Assembly: GCF_003207825.1 (NCBI RefSeq)
Contig: NZ_NKTY01000011.1
Coordinates: forward strand, 32,277 to 96,276
Length of the DNA stretch: 64,000 nucleotides
Direction: 5' to 3'
DNA from: Komagataeibacter saccharivorans
Lineage (GTDB): Bacteria > Pseudomonadota > Alphaproteobacteria > Acetobacterales > Acetobacteraceae
Shown: one piece after another, positions 58,045 to 64,000 of the stretch
How positions within the stretch are numbered: the stretch's first letter is position 1
Layout of the letters: each line of letters begins with the position of its first letter
Program-made: the position numbers and the translations under genes
The notes under the pieces: model-generated
Database searches by the model: none
The model's input: the letters and a program-made list of their open reading frames with translations, nothing else
What the model was told of the DNA's origin: nothing

Positions 58045-59336
58045 TGTCGCTTCTTTCCTTGGTAGACTGCCGTCAGGAGACATATCTCACCCTATCAGTA
58101 ATAATCATATGTCTATTATGCAACCACAATAAATCACTTTGATCGGTATTTCATGCCATTTTCATTGCAGACAGGGACGTACCTTTCAACAGCACGGGGT
58201 AACATATCGCTCTGGCCGGTTTTTGCAGCAGGCATGGGTATACGCCAATCAACACCGGCTAATATCCCATGTTTCCAATAGATGCAATTTTTGGTTTACA
58301 AAAAATGAATAATCCGGAAGCAGCTTTCGACTTTTCCATACATTATTAATAATGTTTCATTATTATATAGATACGACGCATAGGCGAACAGCGTTGTTTT
58401 GCGCCCCTGGCTGACAGTATCGGCATGTTGATCCGCCCTGTGATGGCAATGGGCCGGATCGACTGTATCGTATATATGGAACAGGCAGTTTATTTTGTTC
58501 TGTTATGACATGACCGCAATATTGCCCCCTGCTGGGTGCAGGGTATGATGAATACTTTTTTACACTTCTCAACCTATGGCTGTAATGATCATCCTGCGGA
58601 CAGGGAACACATAAAAAGGGTGTGAGGTAAATTAACCGGCTTTTGAAACAGACCAGTAATGGGCGAACAGGTGGCTGCGCGGCTACTTTATGGCGGTCAC
58701 GGGATAAATAACGGCAACGCCCTTATCGTCTGTCGTATCCATGGCCATGCCGCGCCATGGGGGTCTCCTGTTTCACGGGACGGCCTGCGACGTTATTTCA
58801 TTACCAATACTTTACCGGATGCGGCGGAACCGGGCAGCGCAGGTAGATCATACCCTGCACACTGGCTCCATAACCGCGACCTGATTACTGTCCCGGCACA
58901 CCATAACGCCGACCCGCCGTTAACCATGGCATGATGCCACTCACGCATGTCTGTATTTGCAGGAGGTACGTTGCAGCCACGGAAAAGGGAAAGATATTCT
59001 TATATGCTACATGGGCGATGCCATATGGGCCTGACACAGGTGTCAATACCGTCATATCCATCCGGGCTGACTATGCTTCGGCAGATGGGTAAAGGGAAAG
59101 TAAAAGGAACAGGTATCATCCCTCCCCTGCAGGCAGTAGCCATCGCGAGGCTTTACGTCTGACCGGCGGGTGCGGCAGGCTGCAATACAGTAATGAAGAT
59201 CAGCGGTGGCCTGACCATGCACAGGCCATGGCGTTTGCCTGTCATACATCCGGTCCACCCTGATTGCTCCAGCAGGACAGGACGGATGTCTGAGCGTTTC
59301 CTGCTTTTCACTGCATGACTGTCATGGTGGGTGTTC
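58045..59336. other. Gene-poor stretch upstream of mucR-like gene
   Basis: About 1.3 kb with AT-rich parts (58110-58380). The first 200 nt should hold the mucR promoter. Only one small frame (TTG 58971) has a good ribosome site; other frames look like chance. Confidence 0.4.
58971..59162 (+). CDS. Doubtful small ORF with strong ribosome site
   Basis: 63 codons from TTG 58971; AGGAGG (58961-58966) lies 4 nt upstream, the strongest such site in this stretch. The product (LQPRKRERYSYMLHGRCHMG...) is basic and matches nothing known. Lies in a region otherwise without genes, so a chance frame remains quite possible. Confidence 0.25.
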   Translation: MQPRKRERYSYMLHGRCHMGLTQVSIPSYPSGLTMLRQMGKGKVKGTGIIPPLQAVAIARLYV

Positions 59337-59353
59337 ACGCGCCTGCGGCGCGT
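59337..59353 (-). terminator. Hairpin after the iron ABC operon
   Basis: ACGCGCC-TGC-GGCGCGT, 7 bp, immediately beyond the minus-strand stop of the ATPase gene. It lacks a good T-run. Confidence 0.45.
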
Positions 59354-59355
59354 TT

Positions 59356-60138
59356 TCAGCTCAGCCCGTCAACCATAACGTGTGGCAGGCCCCGGCTGCA
59401 TGTTTCCACGCGGGCGGTAATGTCATAGGTCGCGCGTAGCGTATCGGGTGTTATGACATCACGGGGCGGCCCTGCGGCGATGATCTGCCCATCACGCAGG
59501 ATCACGTCATAATCGGTCATGCGTACCGCAATGTTCAGGTCATGCAGCACCATGACCGTCACGATCCCGCGCCGCGCGGTTTCACGGCGCAGGACTTCCA
59601 TCACGGCGAACTGATGATGCAGGTCCAGCGCACTGAGGGGTTCGTCCAGCAACAGCGCATCCGGCTGGCGGCCCAGCGCCTGCGCAAGCCCGACAAGCTG
59701 ACGCTGCCCGCCAGACAGTTCATCCATATACCGCATGGCCAGGTCAGCAATGCCAAACACGTCCAGCATGCGCAGCGCGCCGTCCACCGCGTCGCCTTCG
59801 GGCTGCGCGGGCGTCCATCCGGTTGCATGCTGTGCGGCCAGAAGGGATTCCAGTACCTGTATATGTACGGTGGCGGGCAATGTCTGCGGCAGGTAGATGC
59901 ACCGTCGCGTGCGCTGCGCAAAGGACAGGCGTGACAGGTCCTGCCCATCCAGCGTGACCGTGCCCCTGCTTTCCCCCAGTCCCGCCATCGCGCGCAGGAG
60001 CGTGGATTTGCCGCTGCCATTTGGCCCCAGCAGCGCGGATACGTGCCCCACCGGGAACGGACCTACATTCAGGTCATCCAGAACCACGCGCCTGCCGTAA
60101 TGCACGCAGATGTGTTCAGCCAGCAGTCCCGTTTTCAC
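59356..60138 (-). CDS. Iron-siderophore/B12-type ABC transporter ATPase
   Basis: 260 aa ATPase of the FecE/FhuC/BtuD class. Walker A GPNGSGKST (residues 38-46), signature ELSGGQRQLVGLAQAL, Walker B DALLLDEPLSALD, and the H-loop VLHDLNIAV are all present. ATG 60138 overlaps the permease stop by 4 nt (ATGA), so the subunits are translationally coupled. It energises import by the permease encoded upstream. The neighbouring P19 and Fur box point to iron rather than B12. Confidence 0.93.
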   Translation of the reverse strand: MKTGLLAEHICVHYGRRVVLDDLNVGPFPVGHVSALLGPNGSGKSTLLRAMAGLGESRGTVTLDGQDLSRLSFAQRTRRCIYLPQTLPATVHIQVLESLLAAQHATGWTPAQPEGDAVDGALRMLDVFGIADLAMRYMDELSGGQRQLVGLAQALGRQPDALLLDEPLSALDLHHQFAVMEVLRRETARRGIVTVMVLHDLNIAVRMTDYDVILRDGQIIAAGPPRDVITPDTLRATYDITARVETCSRGLPHVMVDGLS

Positions 60139-61241
60139 GACAGGCCCCGCCTGCGCAGCACGATGGCCAGAAAGAACGGTATCCCCACCAGCGCGGTCAC
60201 GATCCCGGTGGGAATGACCACGCCGGGCAGAAGGTTACGCGCCGCGACCGAGGATAGCGACATGACCAGCGCGCCCACCAGCATGCTGCCGGGCAGATAG
60301 AAACGGTGGTCCTCGCCCAGCAGGCGGCGGGCGATATGCGGGGCAACCAGCCCGACAAAGCCGATCGTGCCCACAAAGGATACGGCAAGCGCGGACAGGA
60401 TGCTGACCCGCAGCAGCGCGCCACGCCGCACGCGGGGCACATCCACGCCAAGACTTGCCGCCCGTTCCTCCCCCATGCGCAATACGGTCAGTTTCCACGC
60501 GGCGCGGAACGAAAGCGGGGCGACCACCACGCAGGCGGCGGCCAGCAGGTCCAGCTTGGGCCATGTCGCGCGCGTCAGGCTACCCATTGTCCAGAACACC
60601 AGATCCTGCAATGCGTCCTCATTCGCCACAAACTGCAGCAGCGAGACCAGTGCATGGAACGCGAACACCAGCGCGATGCCGAACAGTACCACCGTGCCGG
60701 TGCCCGCCCCGCGCCTGCGCGAAACCATGTCCAGCATCAGGACCGAACCGATGGCGAAAACGAAAGCATCGGCGGAGACCACCCACGCATCCGACACGCC
60801 GGGAATGCCCCAGCCCATGATGATGGCAAGTGACGCGCCAAACGCTGCCGCAGCGGATACGCCAAGGGTAAAGGGACTGGCCAGCGGATTGGCCAGAACC
60901 GTCTGCATTTCCGCACCGGCCAGCCCCAGCGCGGCACCCACGCATACGGCCATCAGCGCGTAAGGCAGCCGGATCTGCCATACGATCACGCTCTGTCCGG
61001 CTGAAACATCATGCGGGTGCAGCAGCGTGCGCACCAGTGCCGAAGGTGACAGGCCCGATGGCCCCAGACAGAAATCAAGCAGGACCGAACCGGCGATCAG
61101 CGCACCCATGACGCCAAGGATGCCGATACGCCGCCGCAGCAGCGCCCGGTAGGTCTGGCGCACCTGCCTTGCATAATCCGAAAGATCAGGAACGGGAGAA
61201 GAAGACGATGCGGCGGGCCGGGATTGGTCAGGGACGCGCAT
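60135..61241 (-). CDS. FecCD-type ABC permease
   Basis: About 368 aa with around ten helices, of the FecCD/BtuC family: SVIVWQIRLPYALMAVCVGAALGLAGAEMQTVLANPLASPFTLGVSAAAAFGASLAI and the C-terminal GTIGFVGLVAPHIARRLLGEDHRFYLPGSMLVGALVM with GVVIPTGIVTALVGIPFFLAIV. A single gene probably supplies a homodimer. ATG 61241 overlaps the binding-protein stop by 14 nt; the N-terminal 60 residues are polar (RVPDQSRPAASSSS), longer than usual. Confidence 0.93.
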   Translation of the reverse strand: MRVPDQSRPAASSSSPVPDLSDYARQVRQTYRALLRRRIGILGVMGALIAGSVLLDFCLGPSGLSPSALVRTLLHPHDVSAGQSVIVWQIRLPYALMAVCVGAALGLAGAEMQTVLANPLASPFTLGVSAAAAFGASLAIIMGWGIPGVSDAWVVSADAFVFAIGSVLMLDMVSRRRGAGTGTVVLFGIALVFAFHALVSLLQFVANEDALQDLVFWTMGSLTRATWPKLDLLAAACVVVAPLSFRAAWKLTVLRMGEERAASLGVDVPRVRRGALLRVSILSALAVSFVGTIGFVGLVAPHIARRLLGEDHRFYLPGSMLVGALVMSLSSVAARNLLPGVVIPTGIVTALVGIPFFLAIVLRRRGLS

Positions 61242-62364
61242 CGATCCAGAAGGTCCCTTCCTGCCTGACGGGAAGAAAGCGGCTGTAAAGTTCCTTCTGC
61301 GTCGCCTCGGGGTCCACATCGGCAAACAGGTCCGGGTGGAAGTGCTTCGCCATGACCTCTACGGCAAGGATGTTGTAAGGCGAGTCATAAAACGAATGCC
61401 AGATGCCAAAGGCATGGCCATCCGTCACGGCGCGCAGGCTGGAAATGCCAGGGCGCTCCATCACCTTCAGCAGCGATGCGCGTGCGATGTCCGGCGTGAC
61501 TTCCGCCCCCATGCGCAGGCCCGGACCGCTGGCCTTTGGTCCCTTGGTGCCATCGGCGATATAGAAATCCGGGTCGGAAGCGATCACTTTTTCCAGATCG
61601 ATGTCACCGATATAGCCGGGCAGCAGGGGGGCTGCGATATTCTGGCCACCTGCGGCTTCGATGAAGGCCCCCATATTGCCCTTGCCCGCCGTATGGCAGC
61701 AGCTTTCGCGCATGGCGGCGAGCATTTCAATGAACACCCGCGGCCGCTGCGCCTGCGGCACGGTGGCGATGCGGTCCGTAATGCGCTTGAGATGCGACTG
61801 ATAGAAAGACAGATAATCCGCCGCTTCGGTCTCACGATGCAGCACGCGGCCGAGGATCTGCATGGACGCTACGGTATCGTGCAGCGGATCGGCGCGGAAA
61901 TCGACAAAGACAACCGGGATATGCGCGCTTTCAAGCTGTGTGACCAGTTCGCTCGACTTGCCCGGCCCATGGCCCGATACCGTCAGGATGGCAAGATCGG
62001 GATGAAGGTCCAGCACGCGTTCGGGGCTGACGGTATCCGCCGTGGTCTTGCCGATCAGCGCGATACCCGCTGCCTGCGGAAAGGTTGCGACGTACTGATC
62101 GTAACTCTGGGTATCCGCGCCGCGGAATTCACCCTGCCAGCCCACGATGTGGTCGAACAGGTGCTGTTTTTCCAGCGGCGCGAGGGCGTAAACCAGCCGC
62201 CCTTCCCCCAGTATGATGCGATGGACACTGGCGGGTATTTCCACTGTCCTGCCTGCAAGGTCGGTCACGGTTTCCGCGCTGGCGCCCGTAGCCGCCAGTG
62301 CAAAACCCATGGTCACAACCGCGCCGCATGCCAGTTGCCGTACCCTGTCCAGTATCCGTCCCAT
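61228..62364 (-). CDS. Periplasmic iron-complex binding protein (FecB/BtuF class)
   Basis: 378 aa with a signal peptide (VVTMGFALAATGASA). The mature protein has the class III binding-protein pattern: VTDLAGRTVEIPASVHRIILGEGRLVYAL, RVLDLHPDLAILTVSGHG and a rigid inter-domain helix before FIEMLAAMRESCCHTAGKGNMGAFIEAAGG. It starts 17 nt after the P19 stop. It would hand a ferric complex or other metal chelate to the permease. Two adjacent cysteines (RESCCH) are unusual in this class and may be a metal site or structural disulfide. Confidence 0.9.
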   Translation of the reverse strand: MGRILDRVRQLACGAVVTMGFALAATGASAETVTDLAGRTVEIPASVHRIILGEGRLVYALAPLEKQHLFDHIVGWQGEFRGADTQSYDQYVATFPQAAGIALIGKTTADTVSPERVLDLHPDLAILTVSGHGPGKSSELVTQLESAHIPVVFVDFRADPLHDTVASMQILGRVLHRETEAADYLSFYQSHLKRITDRIATVPQAQRPRVFIEMLAAMRESCCHTAGKGNMGAFIEAAGGQNIAAPLLPGYIGDIDLEKVIASDPDFYIADGTKGPKASGPGLRMGAEVTPDIARASLLKVMERPGISSLRAVTDGHAFGIWHSFYDSPYNILAVEVMAKHFHPDLFADVDPEATQKELYSRFLPVRQEGTFWIDARP

Positions 62365-62381
62365 GTTCCTGTCCCGCCCGC

Positions 62382-62909
62382 TTATTTCTGCGGATAGGCG
62401 AAGTTGAACTTCTCGGTAAACGGCTTCCAGAAGCCCGGCGTGCCGGTTTCCTTGTCCACATGATGCAGGAAGCCGTTCTGTTCGGGCGAGGAATAGGTCA
62501 GTTCCACGGTGTAGCGGCCGGGACCGTCCATCTGCACGTTATCGGCGTAATGCGGGCCGTCCTTGGCGGTCATGAAATGCATGGTGCCCGACGCCTTCCA
62601 TGACGTACCATCCTTCGTCAGGACATAGCCGATCGACAGGTAGGGCACCCATGCGCCATCGGGGTAGCCCCACACGTTGTCCGCCGTGGCGTGGACATCG
62701 GTTTCAAGGTGGATGGTATCCGCCTTCATGTTGTCGGCCATGCCTGCGGGCATGGGTTCGACCATGATGCCGGTCAGGTAGCTGGATGCAATTTCCATAT
62801 CATGGGCCTGAACGGGGCCACCGATCGGATATTCGCGTGCATGCGCAACTGTGGTCCCCACGGGAAATGCCGCGACAATAAGGGCCAGAACCGTATTTCT
62901 TCTATTCAT
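62382..62909 (-). CDS. P19/FetP-family periplasmic iron transport protein
   Basis: 175 aa with a signal peptide (VLALIVAAFPVGTTVAHA). The domain matches the P19/Tp34/FetP family: EIASSYLTGIMVEPMPAGM, KADTIHLETDVHATADN, GYPDGAWVPYLSIGYVLT, and a HYADNVQMDGPGRYTVEL segment. Conserved His and Met residues (HDME, IHLETDVHA, PHYADN) form the Cu/Mn-Fe site of known members. ATG 62909 has GGAAAC upstream. It heads an operon with a FecBCD-class ABC importer and lies about 115 nt from a strong Fur box. Confidence 0.9.
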   Translation of the reverse strand: MNRRNTVLALIVAAFPVGTTVAHAREYPIGGPVQAHDMEIASSYLTGIMVEPMPAGMADNMKADTIHLETDVHATADNVWGYPDGAWVPYLSIGYVLTKDGTSWKASGTMHFMTAKDGPHYADNVQMDGPGRYTVELTYSSPEQNGFLHHVDKETGTPGFWKPFTEKFNFAYPQK

Positions 62910-63020
62910 GACGACTGTTTCCATCAAATTTCAGGAAGGTAATGCATCACATTATTATTGATTTTCCTGCGGCAATACCTGGTGGTTTGCGGCATCCCAT
63001 CCGGCTGATTCTTCAGTTCT

Positions 63021-63040
63021 GGTAATGATAATTGTTATCA
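63021..63040. promoter_or_regulatory. Strong Fur box in the divergent iron-locus promoter
   Basis: GGTAATGATAATTGTTATC matches the 19-bp Fur consensus at 16 positions; its core TGATAA-TTG-TTATCA (63026-63040) is a perfect inverted repeat. It lies between the P19 operon and the divergent membrane-protein gene and could control both. Confidence 0.85.
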
Positions 63041-63088
63041 CTGTCAACAGGTGGTATGCCCCCTTTCATGTAACGGAGACCGCCTGCC

Positions 63089-63607
63089 ATGATCAGCCAC
63101 CCCCTAGCCTTTATGCGGCTGCCCTATGATCTGCTTGTCGCCATGGACAGCCGCACACTGCATTTCTGGCTACAGCCCGAACATTACCTGATCCGTATTG
63201 TGCATATCATAAGCATGGCGATGTTCTTCGGGATGGATATGCTGTTTGACCTCGGTATTCTCAACCGCCGGGTGGGTAACAGACTTGCGCCTGTCGCACA
63301 GCTTATGGTCCGTCCACTGCATGTTACCTTCACCATCGCCATGCTGAGCGGTGTCGTACTGTTCTTTTACGATCCCGTGCGCATCGGCAGCCGGGCCTAC
63401 CTGTCGCCCAAGCTGCTGCTGATCACGCTGGCCATGCTGAACGCCATGTGGTGCCACCGTACTGTCTATATGCCTGTCCTGTGTGGCAGGCCGGTGGCAA
63501 CGATGCGCGGGCGGGTTGGCGCGTGTCTTTCGCTGGCGCTGTGGACCGGTGTGATGGTCATGTCCTGCCTTAACAGTGAAGGCGTGCCCAAGGTCTTCCT
63601 GCGATAA
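63089..63607 (+). CDS. Four-helix membrane protein, possible cytochrome-b-like
   Basis: 172 aa with about four hydrophobic helices (YLIRIVHIISMAMFFGMDMLFDL, HVTFTIAMLSGVVLFFY, LLLITLAMLNAMWC, SLALWTGVMVMS). Histidines in the first two helices (RIVHIISM and MVRPLHVTFTIAM) sit where haem ligands would be in a four-helix cytochrome b bundle, so electron transfer to ferric iron is possible (inference). It is divergent from the P19 operon over a shared Fur box. No named family was recognised with confidence. Confidence 0.65.
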   Translation: MISHPLAFMRLPYDLLVAMDSRTLHFWLQPEHYLIRIVHIISMAMFFGMDMLFDLGILNRRVGNRLAPVAQLMVRPLHVTFTIAMLSGVVLFFYDPVRIGSRAYLSPKLLLITLAMLNAMWCHRTVYMPVLCGRPVATMRGRVGACLSLALWTGVMVMSCLNSEGVPKVFLR

Positions 63608-63682
63608 AGGGCCGGGGGCACCCCCTGCTGGCGCGGGGGCGATATGTAACAAAATATGGTTGACGGCGCATTACGGGAATGT

Positions 63683-63719
63683 AATTGAGAATTATTATTA
63701 CTGACATTGATTCTCAATT
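63683..63719 (+). promoter_or_regulatory. Long inverted repeat before the last gene, likely metalloregulator site
   Basis: AATTGAGAAT (63683-63692) and ATTCTCAATT (63710-63719) form perfect 10-bp arms 17 nt apart. Each arm is like half of the TTGAGAAT-N-ATTCTCAA Fur-type motif; the intervening sequence ATTATTATTAC adds Fur-like bases. It ends 11 nt before the gene start, so it overlaps the expected promoter or leader. Confidence 0.6.
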
Positions 63720-63730
63720 GAGGTTGGCCA

Positions 63731-64000
63731 ATGGCTCTTTCCCCCGCAGCGCACTCCCTTCCCGCTAGCCGACGTTTCCTGCATGGTGGCGTTGCCCCAC
63801 GCCGCAGGGCATGGCGTTACGGGCTACGGGCGGGATCATCGCTGCTGTGCATGGGACTGGCCCTGCCCGCCCCTGCTTTCGCCCAGACACAGATTGAGGA
63901 AGACCGCGCCCGCCTTGGCAATTCCACCCCGCTGGTCCAGCAGATTGACCCTGCGACGGTGCGCGATTCAGAACGCGCGCAGGCCGATGCGGAGGAAAAG
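63731..64000 (+). CDS. Exported protein, N-terminal part only (cut by window end)
   Basis: 90 codons from ATG 63731 to the window end, with AGG 7 nt upstream. A basic N-terminus followed by a hydrophobic segment (SSLLCMGLALPAPAFAQ) is a signal peptide; the mature start is QTQIEEDRARLGNSTPLVQQIDP with charged helical sequence. This could be the beginning of a periplasmic or outer membrane protein (for example a POTRA/transporter-like or receptor protein), but it cannot be assigned. The inverted repeat just upstream suggests iron control. Confidence 0.6.
   Translation, partial: MALSPAAHSLPASRRFLHGGVAPRRRAWRYGLRAGSSLLCMGLALPAPAFAQTQIEEDRARLGNSTPLVQQIDPATVRDSERAQADAEEK

Noticed and set aside
58659..58934. 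91-codon plus-strand frame
   Set aside because: No ribosome site, mixed composition, no motif; kept as chance.

Overview
The window is high-GC chromosomal DNA that looks like an acetic acid bacterium (Acetobacteraceae, near Komagataeibacter/Gluconacetobacter). The pointers are a short-chain dehydrogenase that closely resembles, from memory, the Gluconobacter xylitol dehydrogenase, a Ros/MucR regulator, an OxyR-ahpCF locus with alphaproteobacterial style, and an A/T-tract hairpin repeat typical of acetic acid bacterial genomes. No rRNA, tRNA, CRISPR array, complete insertion sequence or prophage was recognised. Gene assignments rest on reading the protein motifs; no database search was possible.

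Layout. 1-5.2 kb: a zinc alcohol dehydrogenase, then a four-gene cluster (nucleoside transporter, nucleoside hydrolase, MhpD-type hydratase, D-2-hydroxyacid dehydrogenase). 5.2-12.4 kb: luciferase-like flavin oxidoreductase, tiny membrane protein, BASS-type transporter, a large D-aminoacylase-like amidohydrolase convergent with a D-amino acid aminotransferase, a porin and a His/Gly-rich lipoprotein. 12.4-15.8 kb: oxyR divergent from ahpC-ahpF. 15.8-17.4 kb: exported glucoamylase-like (GH144-type) protein. 18-22.5 kb: Fur-box-preceded siderophore receptor, Sel1 protein, DUF4405 membrane protein and PiuC dioxygenase. 22.8-30.9 kb: RcnB-like protein, MntH, a large MscS channel and several small secreted or unknown proteins.

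30.9-46.3 kb is a long minus-strand glycogen/trehalose cluster: glgP, glgA, glgB, glgX, treZ, malQ, treY, with the last five translationally overlapped. It covers alpha-glucan elongation, branching, debranching, phosphorolysis, disproportionation and conversion of glucan ends into trehalose; glgC, pgm and treS are not in the window. 46.6-56.2 kb: YfdX, VOC protein, DUF3574 protein, xylitol-dehydrogenase-like SDR, CDP-diacylglycerol diphosphatase, a MocR/PdxR regulator divergent from a PNPOx-like protein, a proline-rich secreted protein, a TauE-type permease and an M1 metallopeptidase.

56.2-59.4 kb is gene-poor: a mucR-like gene lies alone between two intergenic stretches of more than 1.2 kb holding hairpins, a repeat and possible gene remnants. 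59.4-64 kb is an iron-uptake locus: a P19-type periplasmic iron protein is followed by a FecBCD/BtuFCD-type binding protein, permease and ATPase. It is divergent, across a strong Fur box, from a four-helix membrane protein and a further exported protein cut by the window end. This P19 plus siderophore-type ABC combination is the best candidate for an unusual system here.
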